A stretch of DNA of 64,000 bases from Oceanobacillus limi (GTDB lineage Bacteria; Bacillota; Bacilli; Bacillales; Amphibacillaceae), in contig NZ_FOHE01000002.1 in assembly GCF_900111445.1 (NCBI RefSeq), forward strand, positions 310,001 through 374,000, written 5' to 3'. Made by a program: the position numbers and the translations under genes. Within the stretch, counting starts at the first letter, position 1, and each line of letters begins with the position of its first letter. The notes under the pieces are model-generated. The model saw nothing but the letters and a program-made list of their open reading frames with translations, did not search any database and was not told the origin of the DNA. Positions 18,011 through 28,087 of this stretch are shown piece by piece.

Positions 18011-19289
18011 AGCTAGCTTTTTCTTTTTCGCCTTTATAAATATCTACACCCGCATCCTGTAACATCCATTCGATATGAACACCGTAGCCGGAAGTTGGAT
18101 CATTTACAAAGACGTGGGTCACAGCGCCAATAATTTTGTCATCTTGAATGATCGGACTGCCACTCATTCCTTGAACAATTCCACCAGTCGCTTCCAATAA
18201 TTCAGGATCCGTTATTTGTATAACCATTCCTTTCGTAGCTGGAGATTTTTGTGGAACACTACTCACAACTTCAACATCGAATTCTTCCACTTTTTCCCCA
18301 TCGATTACGGTCAATATTTTTGCGGGACCTTCCTTTACTTCATGGGAAAGTGCTATAGACATCGGTTCGTCATAATTACCATTTTTAATATTGTCATCTA
18401 ACTCTCCAAAGATTCCAAAAGGGCTGTTTTTTGTTATGGAACCAATTTTATTGTCTTTCATAGAAAACTTGGCCTGTTTCTCACCTGGTGTTCCGTTATT
18501 CCCTTTTTCAATGGAAGTAACAGAAGACCTAACAATCGTACCATCATGGATTTCAATCGGTTTTTTTGTATCCATATCCGAAATAACATGACCTAATGCA
18601 CCATATTTCTTCGATTCCGGTTCATAGAAAGTCATTGTACCAATTCCCGCCGCTGAATCACGTATATATAAGCCAATTCGATATTCTTTTTCTTTTGGAT
18701 CATATAATGGTTTTAGTTTGGTATCCAACGTTTCTTCTCCACGTTTAACTTTTACGTTTAATTCCTCACCATTCTCTCCAGCTTTTTCCACCAAAGGCTT
18801 TACTTCCTTCATTTCTTTGATTTTTGTTCCATTAATTTCTAAAATTACGTCTCCAACTTCAATCTCTGCATCCTCACCAGGTGATTGAGATTCACTCTCT
18901 CCATTTACTAAGTGATGACCTACAACCAATACGCCTCGAGTATGAAGTTGTACACCAATCGATTGCCCACCTGGAATTACTTTAATATCCTCTAAAACCG
19001 AAACATCTACTTTTTTAATTGGCATACCAGCCACAGAATAAGTTAACTCACTATTGCCTGGGCCTTGTGCATGAAACATTGTAGAATCAATTGCTTGCAT
19101 GTGATCTGATGAACCAACATCTACAGAACCGCCTAGCGCAGGTACATCAATAGGGGAATCACTATTTACAGTAACTATTTCATTGGGGATCGATATATAA
19201 TTTTGAATTGGGGGCATAAAAGGAACTGAAAACAATGCAATAAGGAGCAATATGCCCAATATTGTTCGTATATTATTTGTCTTTTTCAC
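18009..19289 (-). CDS. spoIVB: SpoIVB serine peptidase (forespore signalling)
   Basis: 426-aa S55-family protease made in the forespore and secreted to the intermembrane space, where it triggers sigma-K activation by cleaving SpoIVFA. N-terminal membrane anchor (about 10-28), PDZ domain (about 105-190, [13 protein letters not shown]...GDVILEING), catalytic domain with His in GALGHVISD, Asp in ITDPEL and Ser in GMSGSP (residues 376-378). GTG 19289 has AGGAG 10 bp upstream; the GTG at 19298 is only 1 bp from it. Upstream of spo0A, as in all Bacillus. Confidence 0.96.
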   Translation of the reverse strand: MKKTNNIRTILGILLLIALFSVPFMPPIQNYISIPNEIVTVNSDSPIDVPALGGSVDVGSSDHMQAIDSTMFHAQGPGNSELTYSVAGMPIKKVDVSVLEDIKVIPGGQSIGVQLHTRGVLVVGHHLVNGESESQSPGEDAEIEVGDVILEINGTKIKEMKEVKPLVEKAGENGEELNVKVKRGEETLDTKLKPLYDPKEKEYRIGLYIRDSAAGIGTMTFYEPESKKYGALGHVISDMDTKKPIEIHDGTIVRSSVTSIEKGNNGTPGEKQAKFSMKDNKIGSITKNSPFGIFGELDDNIKNGNYDEPMSIALSHEVKEGPAKILTVIDGEKVEEFDVEVVSSVPQKSPATKGMVIQITDPELLEATGGIVQGMSGSPIIQDDKIIGAVTHVFVNDPTSGYGVHIEWMLQDAGVDIYKGEKEKAS

Positions 19290-19455
19290 GCAATTCACTC
19301 TCCTCGTTCCTAACCCATACCATTTTTATTTCCGTACTTCTAATTTTACCTTTTGGGCATTTTTTAAACTGGTGAGAGATTAGAAAAGATGGTAAGAATT
19401 CCTGATTAAAATTTGAGTACAAATGTATAATGAATCGCAATACCCTGATCTCGCT

Positions 19456-19485
19456 GATAAAATAAAAGCCAGACTTACTGGCTCT
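19456..19485 (-). terminator. Terminator after recN
   Basis: Minus strand AGCCAG-TAAGT-CTGGCT followed by TTTATTTTAT, 12 bp beyond the recN stop. Confidence 0.85.
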
Positions 19486-19496
19486 AGTTAAAATTC

Positions 19497-21224
19497 TTAA
19501 AGCATTTGTTTTTTAAATTCTGAGGCTAAATCAAGTAATTCTTTTCCGTGTTCCTTTGCAGTATTTGTTAATTTTGTCCCTGTCATCATTCTACTTATTT
19601 CATTAATTTGATCATCAAGAGACAATTCACTAACAGTGGTTTTTGTACGGTTATTGTGTTCTTCTTTAACAATTAAATTATGTGTATCTGCCATCGCTGC
19701 AACTTGTGGTAAATGCGTGATACACAAAACTTGGGATTCTTTTGAGATCTGGTATATTTTTTCTGCGATAGCTTGCGCGACTCTACCGCTCACTCCTGTA
19801 TCCACTTCGTCAAAAATAACACTTGTGACACCTTGATGTTTGGCAAAAATCTTTTTAAGAACGAGCATTATTCGCGATAACTCTCCACCAGATGCAACTT
19901 TATTCAGTTCCTTTAATGGTTCACCCAAATTTGTAGAAATTAAGAATTTAACGTGATCGAATCCGTTTTTATGGAGGTTTACTGTTTTATCATTTTCTAA
20001 TTCACTTAAATGATGAATTTCTGGTTCAAACGATATGGAAAAGGTCGTTTTTTCTAAGTATAAACCAGTTAACTCTTTATGTACTTCACCGATTAAAGAT
20101 TTTGCAGCTTTTTTCCTCAAATCATGCAATTGTTTCGCTTCTAAATATACATCTTGTTCGAGTTCTTTTATTTGATCGGCCAGTTTTATTAAATGCGAAT
20201 CTTTATTTTTTATTTGTTCAATCTCTTCTTCTATACTGCCCATATACTGCAGTATTTCATTCACAGTTGATCCATATTTTTTCTTAAGTCGGCTGATTTC
20301 GTTCAGCCTTGCTTCTACATCATTTAACCGATTTGGATCATACTCCATGGATTCATTGAAATTACGTAATTCCATACTGATTTCTTCTATTAAAAAATAA
20401 TAATTAGATAATTCCTCTGCTTTTTCTTGGATGGAGTCATCGTAAGAAGTAATGTCTTGCAACGATTGCTGTGCGATATTAAGCCATTCGATACCTTTTC
20501 GTTCCCCATTTAATGCAAAATAAGCATCTTGGACTCCTTTATATAACCGTTCAAAGTTTGCTAATTGATGACGCTCTTTTTCTAACTTCTCATCTTCATC
20601 AGGTAATAAATTTGCCTGCTCTATTTCCTTAAATTGAAATTCTAATAAATCTAAGCGATGCGCCATCTCCTGTTCATTCTCACTTAACTCCTTATATCGC
20701 TTTTTCAAGTTTTGGTATTTGTTAAATAAATAGGAATACTCTTCCTTTACTTGATTTATTTTATCTTGATTGTATAAATCCAATAAATCGATATGGTTAT
20801 CCGGTACCATTAATGATTGTGTCTCGTGCTGACTATGAATGTCAATTAAGGTTTTCCCAAATTCCTTAAGAATCGCTAATGTAACTAATTTACCGTTTAC
20901 CCTGCATATACTTTTACCACTAGAGGTTATAATACGTTGTAGCACGATTTGTCCATCTTGTATTTCAACCCCAAATTGCTTTCCTACCGCATAGATCGGG
21001 TGGTTATGATAATCGATAATAAATAACCCTTCTATCTCGGCTTTCTCTTGACCATGTCTGACAAACTCAACCGAAGCACGTCCGCCAGCTAGTAATTGGA
21101 CAGCATCAATGATGATTGATTTCCCTGCACCAGTTTCACCTGATAATACAGTTAAACCGTCATGAAACGTTAATCTGATTTCATCGATAATTGCAAAATT
21201 GCGAATAGATAATTCGGTTAGCAT
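19497..21224 (-). CDS. recN: DNA repair protein RecN
   Basis: 575-aa SMC-like ATPase that acts early at double-strand breaks. Walker A GETGAGKSIIIDAVQ near residue 30, a long coiled-coil middle (about 155-370), C-terminal ABC signature LKELNKVASGGELSR and Walker B SVIFDEVDTGVSG. Length is typical. Follows ahrC by 27 bp in the ancient recN-ahrC-yqxC block. Confidence 0.97.
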   Translation of the reverse strand: MLTELSIRNFAIIDEIRLTFHDGLTVLSGETGAGKSIIIDAVQLLAGGRASVEFVRHGQEKAEIEGLFIIDYHNHPIYAVGKQFGVEIQDGQIVLQRIITSSGKSICRVNGKLVTLAILKEFGKTLIDIHSQHETQSLMVPDNHIDLLDLYNQDKINQVKEEYSYLFNKYQNLKKRYKELSENEQEMAHRLDLLEFQFKEIEQANLLPDEDEKLEKERHQLANFERLYKGVQDAYFALNGERKGIEWLNIAQQSLQDITSYDDSIQEKAEELSNYYFLIEEISMELRNFNESMEYDPNRLNDVEARLNEISRLKKKYGSTVNEILQYMGSIEEEIEQIKNKDSHLIKLADQIKELEQDVYLEAKQLHDLRKKAAKSLIGEVHKELTGLYLEKTTFSISFEPEIHHLSELENDKTVNLHKNGFDHVKFLISTNLGEPLKELNKVASGGELSRIMLVLKKIFAKHQGVTSVIFDEVDTGVSGRVAQAIAEKIYQISKESQVLCITHLPQVAAMADTHNLIVKEEHNNRTKTTVSELSLDDQINEISRMMTGTKLTNTAKEHGKELLDLASEFKKQML

Positions 21225-21251
21225 GTGATTTCACACCCCATTACATTGTAA

Positions 21252-21701
21252 TTAAAGCATCCCTAAAAACCGGTCTTTAATATTTGTAGAATCCTGTTCC
21301 GTCCGACAAATAATAAGACATGTATCGTCTCCACAAATTGTCCCCATAATTTCATCCCAATCTAAGTTATCAATAAGAACCCCAATCGCATGAGCATTTC
21401 CTGGCAGCGTCTTTAATACAATAAAATGACTTGTATGCTCAATTTTCACAAATGCATCCATTATCAATCGTTTCAGCTTATCTAATGGGTTAAAACGTTG
21501 ATCGGCTGGAAGACTATATTTGTACTTACCACTATTTGTTGGAACTTTCACTAAATGCAATTCTTTAATATCACGAGAAACCGTAGCTTGTGTTACGTTA
21601 TAACCTAATCGCTTTAATTCATCTACTAAATCATCTTGTGTTTCGATTTCATTCTCGGTAATTAGCTCCCTAATCTTTATATGCCGTTGAATTTTACTCA
21701 T
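21252..21701 (-). CDS. ahrC: Arginine repressor AhrC/ArgR
   Basis: 149-aa hexameric arginine-responsive regulator. N-terminal winged helix with recognition segment [17 protein letters not shown]-terminal arginine-binding domain with [12 protein letters not shown] and [12 protein letters not shown]. Strong AAAAGGAGG before the ATG. It represses arginine biosynthesis and activates catabolism in relatives. Confidence 0.97.
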   Translation of the reverse strand: MSKIQRHIKIRELITENEIETQDDLVDELKRLGYNVTQATVSRDIKELHLVKVPTNSGKYKYSLPADQRFNPLDKLKRLIMDAFVKIEHTSHFIVLKTLPGNAHAIGVLIDNLDWDEIMGTICGDDTCLIICRTEQDSTNIKDRFLGML

Positions 21702-21731
21702 AATATACCTCCTTTTCCCGACATGGTTAAC

Positions 21732-21763
21732 AGAAAAAATGGACTACAATAAATTGCAGCCCA
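21732..21763 (-). terminator. Possible terminator after yqxC
   Basis: Minus strand GGGCTGCAAT-tt-ATTGTAGTCC with two G-T pairs, followed by ATTTTTT. It would end the ispA-OLE-oapA-yqxC transcript just before ahrC. Confidence 0.6.
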
Positions 21764-21766
21764 CTC

Positions 21767-22594
21767 TTACTTACCATTTGATGCCTTTAATTTTTGATGA
21801 GCTTCTTCGACTACTTGTTCTATTTCGACATCAGATATAGATATTCCTGCTTTTTCTTTTTTCCAACCAAAATTAGCTAAGAATTCTACGTTTCCCTCAC
21901 CACCAGTGATGGGAGAAAAAGTTAGCCCATAAAATTCATAACCTTCATCGATAGCAAAGGTGATTATCTTTTTTAGTACCTCTCGATGCACTTTTTTATC
22001 CCTAACAATACCTTTTTTTCCCACTTGCTCGCGGCCAGCTTCAAACTGTGGTTTGATTAGCGCAATCACTTCGCTTTGGTCCATCAATAATTCCTTCAGT
22101 ACTGGTAAAATTAATTTTAACGAAATAAACGAAACATCAATCGTAGCAAAATTAGGCAAACCTTCTGTTAACATTTCCCTGGTTACATAGCGAAAGTTTG
22201 TCCGTTCCATAACAATAACTCGGTGATCATTACGCAATTTCCAATCTAATTGATTATATCCAACATCGATTGCATAGCATTTCTTTGCTCCATTTTGCAA
22301 GGCGCAATCCGTAAAGCCCCCAGTAGAAGACCCAACATCAACCATTGTTTTGTCACGTACTTCAATCGGAAAGTAATTTAAGGCCTTTTCAAGTTTTAAC
22401 CCACCTCTACCGACATAAGGAATGACGTTTCCTTTAACCGTTATAGGTATATCATCATCAACTTTCATACCTGGCTTGTCTAGACGGGTTTGCTCAGAAA
22501 AAACCAATCCAGCCATAACAACACGTTTCGCCTTTTCTCTGGTTTCAATCAAATCCCTTTCCACCAGTAATACATCTAATCGTTTTTTGCTCAT
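21767..22594 (-). CDS. yqxC: YqxC, TlyA-family rRNA 2'-O-methyltransferase
   Basis: 275 aa: N-terminal S4 RNA-binding domain (KKRLDVLLVERDLIETREKA) and an FtsJ-like methyltransferase domain with SAM motif DVGSSTGGFTDC near residue 90 and IKPQFEAGREQVGKKG. In TlyA this modifies 16S/23S rRNA. I start at ATG 22594 (AAAGGAT 8 bp upstream), 13 bp after the oapA stop; longer frames would overlap oapA. The old hemolysin label for this family is misleading. Confidence 0.94.
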   Translation of the reverse strand: MSKKRLDVLLVERDLIETREKAKRVVMAGLVFSEQTRLDKPGMKVDDDIPITVKGNVIPYVGRGGLKLEKALNYFPIEVRDKTMVDVGSSTGGFTDCALQNGAKKCYAIDVGYNQLDWKLRNDHRVIVMERTNFRYVTREMLTEGLPNFATIDVSFISLKLILPVLKELLMDQSEVIALIKPQFEAGREQVGKKGIVRDKKVHREVLKKIITFAIDEGYEFYGLTFSPITGGEGNVEFLANFGWKKEKAGISISDVEIEQVVEEAHQKLKASNGK

Positions 22595-22607
22595 TTGCAT
22601 GAATCCT

Positions 22608-23213
22608 TTATTTTTTATTATTTTTCTTTTTATCTCCATTGTTATATGGAAGCAACTTAATTTTAAACGTATTTTCTGTAAATGCAATAATTTTGGCTAC
22701 AAAAATAATAATTTGCGTAGAAAAATTAATAGCTAAAAATTTCCCAACAGCTTTTCCTCCAACTGTCAAAGCAGCAACTAGACTAGTGAACAAAACATTT
22801 AATGTAATTTCAAATGTCGATCCATCGCTTTGTCCCATTAAATTCGCTATATTAAGAATAACGATTGCAGATGCAGTACCACTAACAATACCTGAAATAT
22901 CTCCAATAACATCATTACAGAAGCTAGCAAACCGATCAGCATTTCTGGTAATTATTACTGCTTGTTTTGCTCCCGGGACTTTTTCAGCAGCCATCGCATG
23001 GAAAGGTACTTCATCTGCTGCTGTTGCTGCGATACCTAGTGTATCAAAGACAACTCCCAATAATACAATGATTAATACGACAACAATTCCTGTTATCCAT
23101 GTTACTTGATTCAACACAGATGAACTTATAATTGAAAAAATAGCCGCTAACACAAAAGTGATAACGGCAATAGTTATACTAAATTTAATTGAACGTTTTA
23201 TTTGTGGATTCAT
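22608..23213 (-). CDS. oapA: OapA, OLE RNA-associated membrane protein
   Basis: 201-aa membrane protein with four predicted helices: about 8-31, 36-62, 108-130 and 138-165, plus charged ends (C-terminal NGDKKKNNKK). The central ADEVPFHAMAAEKVPGAKQA and the IVSGTASAIV stretch fit the DUF21-like fold reported for OapA of Bacillus halodurans. Located directly downstream of the OLE RNA, as in every OLE locus I know. OapA forms an RNP with OLE RNA at the membrane and is tied to alcohol, cold and magnesium stress responses. GAGGT precedes the ATG by 6 bp. Confidence 0.88.
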   Translation of the reverse strand: MNPQIKRSIKFSITIAVITFVLAAIFSIISSSVLNQVTWITGIVVVLIIVLLGVVFDTLGIAATAADEVPFHAMAAEKVPGAKQAVIITRNADRFASFCNDVIGDISGIVSGTASAIVILNIANLMGQSDGSTFEITLNVLFTSLVAALTVGGKAVGKFLAINFSTQIIIFVAKIIAFTENTFKIKLLPYNNGDKKKNNKK

Positions 23214-23277
23214 TCTTTACCTCATAATGATTTTATATATTATAAGCTTTATCATGTTCGTAAATAATATGTATGAA

Positions 23278-23879
23278 GGAATGGTCATTTAAATGGTAAA
23301 AACTGTGGCTTAGGTCCAGTAGGTTTTCCCAGATAGGTACCCCGTGTTACCACGATAGGCGGTTCCCCTTTAAACCCATCTTAGCTACGTCACCGTATGC
23401 TAGACTGGATTACCACTTAGTCCACACTATAATCCCATTTAAATGTCCATAGAACAGTCTAGGAGATTTCCTCAGCAATCTTTAGCCGTTCCCTAGCCTC
23501 TTTTGCAGTATCGATTTCATAGAGAAAAAATAGTCTACAATAGTGGCCATCTATAGTAGCTATTTGAGCCTCTAATCCCCTCGGATACCACTCAAGGCAG
23601 GCTACGCTGCACGTTAGGTTCCCCTAACCACTTCATGCAGGTTCATACCCCATTCCATAATGGCTCCTAGGCTTAGTTACCACTACAGAGATGGGCCTCC
23701 GCGGTAATCGGGTCAACGCCCACATGCCTTTGTGGATCGCCCGAAAACCTTAACTCCCAGCATCGACCCAAGGCTGGGCGCCTCAAGCCAACACAAGGAA
23801 CTTCATCGATGTGCCCTTTGGCGGATTTTTAGGCCCGCCTTCAGGAACGGAGGATTGACTAGAATACTGCACCATTCCT
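23278..23879 (-). ncRNA. ole: OLE RNA (ornate, large, extremophilic)
   Basis: About 600 nt without coding capacity between ispA and oapA, markedly more GC-rich than its flanks and full of local helices. The ends pair: minus-strand 5' GGAATGGTGCA (from 23878) with 3' TGACCATTCC (to 23278). Length, position (ispA upstream, oapA and yqxC downstream) and internal motifs match the OLE RNA class (Rfam OLE), known from B. halodurans and other extremophilic Firmicutes. No clear own promoter is visible in the 45-bp gap after ispA, consistent with processing from a polycistronic transcript. Exact ends are inferred from the closing helix. Confidence 0.9.
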
Positions 23880-23923
23880 TTTGAAACTATTATAACACAT
23901 TTATAGAATAATTTATATACAAT

Positions 23924-24808
23924 CTAATAATCTCTCTCACTAAAGTAATCCGTCAATGCACTTAACATGGATACATCCGCATCTGCTTTCTTTAAAGCAT
24001 GTTTAGCCTTGTTTACATAGTCCATTTTTCTGTCTTGTGCTCCCTTTAACCCCAATAATTTTGGATAGGTACTTTTTTGATTGGACTCGTCGCTACCCAC
24101 TGTTTTTCCAATCTTCTCTTGGTCGCCAATAACATCTAAAATATCATCCTGCACCTGGAAAATTAAGCCTAAATAATACGAAAACTCTTCTAATGCTTCT
24201 AATTGCTTCGGTGATGCATTACCTAATAAAGCCCCTGATGTAATGGCAAACTTTAATAACTCACCTGTTTTAAGTTCATGAATTTTTTCCAATTCTTCCA
24301 AGGAAACATTACGATTTTCCGCTTCCATGTCAAGAATCTGCCCTCCAACCATGCCATTTGGGCCGCTACATTCTGATAATTTTTTTATGATATCAACCTT
24401 TTCTTTATCACTTAACAAAGGATCATTCGATACGATCTCAAAGCTGTAAGTCAATAAGGCATCACCTGCTAATATAGCTGTTGCCTCATCAAACATTTTA
24501 TGGTTGGTTAACTTTCCTCTCCGATAGGAATCATCATCCATGGCTGGTAAATCATCATGAATTAATGAATATGTATGAATCAATTCCAACGCGATTGCAG
24601 AAGAAATTACTTTTGCACTCTCCTTCCCATACGTTTCATAACTAGCCATTAACAATATAGGACGTAATCTTTTGCCACCTGCCTCTAATGAATACAGCAT
24701 GGACTCTTTTAGTTTTGGTGGAACTCTCAGTGATTGCACGGATTTATTTATTTCTTTTTCAATCAACTTTTGCTTTGATACTAAATAATCACGTAAACTT
24801 TCTTTCAC
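23924..24808 (-). CDS. ispA: Farnesyl (polyprenyl) diphosphate synthase IspA
   Basis: 294-aa trans-prenyltransferase with first Asp-rich motif in LIHDDLPAMDDD and second in FQVQDDILD; also GGKRLRP and the K-T-G-E-L segment. Condenses IPP and DMAPP to farnesyl diphosphate. I use GTG 24808: GGAGG is 9 bp upstream and only 1 bp separates it from the xseB stop; the longer ATG start would overlap xseB. B. subtilis has dxs next; here OLE RNA and oapA take that place. Confidence 0.95.
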   Translation of the reverse strand: MKESLRDYLVSKQKLIEKEINKSVQSLRVPPKLKESMLYSLEAGGKRLRPILLMASYETYGKESAKVISSAIALELIHTYSLIHDDLPAMDDDSYRRGKLTNHKMFDEATAILAGDALLTYSFEIVSNDPLLSDKEKVDIIKKLSECSGPNGMVGGQILDMEAENRNVSLEELEKIHELKTGELLKFAITSGALLGNASPKQLEALEEFSYYLGLIFQVQDDILDVIGDQEKIGKTVGSDESNQKSTYPKLLGLKGAQDRKMDYVNKAKHALKKADADVSMLSALTDYFSERDY

Positions 24809-24809
24809 G

Positions 24810-25046
24810 TTATTTATCCTCCTGTAACTCGAAAGGCTCGAGTTCTCCCTCGTCATTCATAATTTGTACCATTTTCTCTTGTACGTCACTTAATTTATCA
24901 CTACAAATTTTAGAAAGATTCATACCTTCTTGGTAATAAGAAATAGCTTTTTCAAGAGGCACGTCCCCTTGTTCTAATTTTTCAACGATCTCTTCTAATT
25001 GTTGCATGGCCTCTTCAAAACTTACTTCCTTCTTCTCTTCAGACAT
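24810..25046 (-). CDS. xseB: Exodeoxyribonuclease VII small subunit
   Basis: 78-aa helical protein with the family pattern [26 protein letters not shown]. Partner of XseA in the nuclease that degrades single-stranded DNA from both ends. Starts immediately after the xseA stop, with a strong GGAGGGGG site inside the xseA end. Confidence 0.96.
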   Translation of the reverse strand: MSEEKKEVSFEEAMQQLEEIVEKLEQGDVPLEKAISYYQEGMNLSKICSDKLSDVQEKMVQIMNDEGELEPFELQEDK

Positions 25047-26393
25047 TTACTTTTCCCCCTCCTCTATACTGAGTACGCGACAATTTAGCTTGCCATCTTC
25101 CACGTCAATAGAAATGTTATCATTTACAGCAACTTGCTTAGACGATTTAATTATTTTTCCATCAGAAGTATATGGAATTGCAAAACCTCGTTTCATAATC
25201 TCTAGCGGATTAAGTAATGACAGCTTTTCTATCATCTGATTCAATTGTAAATTACTTCGTTCCGCGTATTCTGTAATGATACGAACAGTTTGTTTCTGTA
25301 ATTGCTTCAATTCTTTTTTAGATTGCTCTAATTGTTTTTGAGGATGTTGATTCATTAAACGCACATTAATTTGTTTATAAAAATGAAAATTTTGTTGTAG
25401 ATTACTACGGCTAAACTTATAAAGGCTTTCTTGCAATCGATCCAATTCCTGCTCCCGTTGCTGAAGCAATTGCTTAGGGTATCGAAAAGCATAAGACTGT
25501 GTAATCCGGTTTAACATTTTCTGCTGATGTTCCATCTGATTATGAACTGCTCTAGATAGTGCACGCTTTTTAATTAAAAGTTTATCTCTTAGTTCGTAAA
25601 TGGAGGGCACAGCAAGCTCAGCAGCACCAGTTGGAGTAGGAGCTCGTAAATCAGCTACATAATCACTAATTGTAGTATCGGTTTCATGACCAACAGCCGA
25701 AATTATAGGTGTTTGAGATTGAAAAATAGCGTTCGCAACCTCTTCTTCATTGAAACTCCACAATTCCTCAATAGAACCTCCACCACGACCAACAATTAAT
25801 ACATCAAATATATTTTTTTCATTTGCAAATTCAATCGCTTTTCGAATCGATTTACTTGCATTTTTTCCTTGAACTAGGACAGGAATAACCGTTGTTTGGA
25901 CAATTGGATATCTACGTTTAATCGTCGTAATAATATCCCTTACCGCTGCACCAGTTGGAGATGTAATAACACCGATAGAAGTTGGATATGCAGGAATTTC
26001 TTTTTTATATACTTCTTCAAAATATCCCTGTTTACGTAACTTATCTTTTAATTGCTCAATTGCTAAATAAAGTGACCCAATTCCATCTGGTTCCATTTGC
26101 TTTATATATAATTGATACTGGCCGTTCATTTCGAAAACGCTTATTTCACCTTTAATCAGAACCTTCATTCCATTTTCTGGTGTAAACTTCAAATATCGAT
26201 TATTACCTGCAAACATTACGGATTGTATCCTTGTTTGGTCATCTTTAATTGTAAGATACATATGGCCACGACTATGATGTTTGAAATTCGATATCTCGCC
26301 TTTTAGCCAAACATCTCTTAAGTGTGGATCTGTATCAATTTTTCGCTTGATATACTTTGTTAAGGCTGTAACGGTTAGGTACTTTTCGCTCAC
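25047..26393 (-). CDS. xseA: Exodeoxyribonuclease VII large subunit
   Basis: 448 aa: N-terminal OB fold (VWLKGEISNFKHHSRGHMY), catalytic domain with GVITSPTGAAVRDI and GRGGGSIEELWSFNEE, and a long coiled-coil C-terminal half (about 260-400). Start is GTG, directly abutting the folD stop; AAAGGA lies upstream. Operon with xseB and ispA. Confidence 0.96.
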   Translation of the reverse strand: MSEKYLTVTALTKYIKRKIDTDPHLRDVWLKGEISNFKHHSRGHMYLTIKDDQTRIQSVMFAGNNRYLKFTPENGMKVLIKGEISVFEMNGQYQLYIKQMEPDGIGSLYLAIEQLKDKLRKQGYFEEVYKKEIPAYPTSIGVITSPTGAAVRDIITTIKRRYPIVQTTVIPVLVQGKNASKSIRKAIEFANEKNIFDVLIVGRGGGSIEELWSFNEEEVANAIFQSQTPIISAVGHETDTTISDYVADLRAPTPTGAAELAVPSIYELRDKLLIKKRALSRAVHNQMEHQQKMLNRITQSYAFRYPKQLLQQREQELDRLQESLYKFSRSNLQQNFHFYKQINVRLMNQHPQKQLEQSKKELKQLQKQTVRIITEYAERSNLQLNQMIEKLSLLNPLEIMKRGFAIPYTSDGKIIKSSKQVAVNDNISIDVEDGKLNCRVLSIEEGEK

Positions 26394-27242
26394 TTAAGTC
26401 AGTCCTTTAGCTGCTTTAATTGTATTATGTAATAGCATGGCAATTGTCATCGGACCAACACCTCTTGGCACGGGTGTTATATAAGCAGCTTTTTCAACCG
26501 CTTTATTAAAGTCTACGTCTCCAGTTAGAGAACCATCTTCTAATCGGTTGATACCCACATCTATCACAATGGCACCATCTTTTATATAGGTATCGTCAAT
26601 TACGTGTGCTCTACCAACTGCAACAACTAAAATATCAGCATCCTTTGTATATGTCTTAAGGTCTATCGTTCTAGAATGACAATATGTAACCGTAGCATTT
26701 TCGTTTAGCAATAACTGTCCAATTGGTTTCCCAACGATATTACTACGACCAATTATCACTGCATGTTTTCCTTCTAATGGAATATTTTTAGACTTAAGCA
26801 TTGTTAAGATACCAAAAGGTGTACAAGGAAGAAATGTGTCCTGTCCTGTCATCATCCGACCAATATTTATCGGATGAAAGCCATCGACATCTTTGGATGG
26901 GGTAATTGTTTCGATTACAAGTTGTTCATTAATGTGAGCTGGAAGTGGGAGTTGTACTAAGATACCATGCACCTCATCATTCTTATTTAGTTCCCGAATA
27001 ACGTTCAGCAGTTTTTCTTCTGTTGTCGTATCCGGTAATTCGATCACATTTGATTTAATTCCTACTTCAGCAGACGCTTTTTGTTTCCCCTTAACATATG
27101 ATTTGGATGCTGGATTATCACCAACAAGTATTACCGTTAGATTAGGCGAAATCTCCTGATCATTTAACTGATATACTTCTTCCTTCATGTTTAGCCTTAA
27201 TTCTTGAGCCAATTCCTTCCCATTAATAATGTTAGCAGACAT
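26394..27242 (-). CDS. folD: Bifunctional methylenetetrahydrofolate dehydrogenase/cyclohydrolase
   Basis: 282-aa FolD: catalytic Lys in [22 protein letters not shown], the NADP-binding GRSNIVGKP and C-terminal [11 protein letters not shown]. Interconverts methylene-, methenyl- and formyl-tetrahydrofolate. GGGAGG precedes ATG. It complements the glycine cleavage genes in this window, which supply methylene-THF. Confidence 0.97.
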   Translation of the reverse strand: MSANIINGKELAQELRLNMKEEVYQLNDQEISPNLTVILVGDNPASKSYVKGKQKASAEVGIKSNVIELPDTTTEEKLLNVIRELNKNDEVHGILVQLPLPAHINEQLVIETITPSKDVDGFHPINIGRMMTGQDTFLPCTPFGILTMLKSKNIPLEGKHAVIIGRSNIVGKPIGQLLLNENATVTYCHSRTIDLKTYTKDADILVVAVGRAHVIDDTYIKDGAIVIDVGINRLEDGSLTGDVDFNKAVEKAAYITPVPRGVGPMTIAMLLHNTIKAAKGLT

Positions 27243-27282
27243 ACTCCGATTCCTCCCTTTACCATCCCTATGCTAAATTAAA

Positions 27283-27666
27283 TTATTTGGAAATAATTTT
27301 GGATAGAACCCCATTAATAAATTTCCCCGATTTTTCATCACCGTACATATGTGCAAGTTCTATTGCTTCATTGATGGAAACATTAGTAGGAACATCCTCT
27401 AAATACGTAATCTCAAAGGTTGCAATTCGTAATATCGTTCTTTCTACTGAGGCCAGTCTTTGGATAGTCCATTTTTCTAAATGTGTAGCTATCGTATGAT
27501 CAACCTCCTTTTGGTTCGTTACAACTCCTTCAACCAACGAACGAAGAAATTCATCTTTTTCTTCTCCTAGCAATTGCTCACTAATGGACTCATTTGAAGT
27601 TGATGGATTCATATCAAGTTGAAATAATAGTTGGAAAGCTTTTTCTCTTGCTGCATGACGTTTCAT
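27283..27666 (-). CDS. nusB: Transcription antitermination factor NusB
   Basis: 127-aa all-helical RNA-binding protein with REKAFQLLFQLDMN at the N-terminus and NEAIELAHMYGDEKSGKFINGVLSKI split over its C-terminal helices. Binds boxA of rRNA leaders together with NusE. First gene of nusB-folD-xseA-xseB-ispA with its own candidate promoter upstream. AAAGGAG precedes the ATG. Confidence 0.96.
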   Translation of the reverse strand: MKRHAAREKAFQLLFQLDMNPSTSNESISEQLLGEEKDEFLRSLVEGVVTNQKEVDHTIATHLEKWTIQRLASVERTILRIATFEITYLEDVPTNVSINEAIELAHMYGDEKSGKFINGVLSKIISK

Positions 27667-27708
27667 ATAACTACTCCTTTTATCTTATCTACACCAAATA
27701 ATAACATG

Positions 27709-27737
27709 ATTATACAGGCAAAAGCTACAAACAACTT
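27709..27737 (-). promoter_or_regulatory. Candidate sigma-A promoter of nusB operon
   Basis: Minus strand has a perfect TATAAT (27709-27714) about 40 bp upstream of nusB. The -35 is weak: AAGTTG at 17-bp spacing, or TTGTTT at 14. Confidence 0.45.
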
Positions 27738-27739
27738 TA

Positions 27740-28021
27740 CTATTTATCGTCAGTAACTAATGCTATGTAACTTGTTCAAAAAAGTAATGTCTAATCCTGC
27801 ATTCGGACATCTTAAATAAAGTCTTTCTATTCTAACTTTAAAAAAAAACAAAATGGGATGTCTAACTCTATAAACGAACGATTTAATCATAGGTGCTTAT
27901 CATATTTTGCTTTTACCGATTTACTCTAATTTTTCGTTATTATTATGTACGAATGCATTATTTCCCTCCAACAACATGATAATGACTATTAGGCTCTCGA
28001 AAACTTCAATATCTACCTAAA
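27740..28021. other. AT-rich spacer between yqhY and nusB
   Basis: Non-coding. The only pattern I see is a possible 10-codon minus-strand reading frame (MHSYIIITKN, ATG near 27955) behind a GGAGGG; it is too short to support as a gene. No hairpin cluster or riboswitch was recognised. Confidence 0.4.
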
Positions 28022-28056
28022 AGAAAAATCCGAACCAAAAAGGTTCAGATTTTTCT
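28022..28056. terminator. Terminator after yqhY
   Basis: AAAAATCCGAACC / GGTTCAGATTTTT stem with an A5 loop and flanking A/T runs; works on the minus strand after yqhY. Nearly the same stem recurs at 52428-52470. Confidence 0.88.
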
Positions 28057-28087
28057 ATGACTAGAACATTATGTTCTGACTTGTTTT

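Noticed and set aside
23278-23879. tmRNA, RNase P RNA, group II intron or T-box leader as explanation for the structured stretch
   Set aside because: None of their diagnostic motifs is present (no tag peptide or CCA end, no intron-encoded protein, no specifier/antiterminator). Size and gene order fit OLE RNA.
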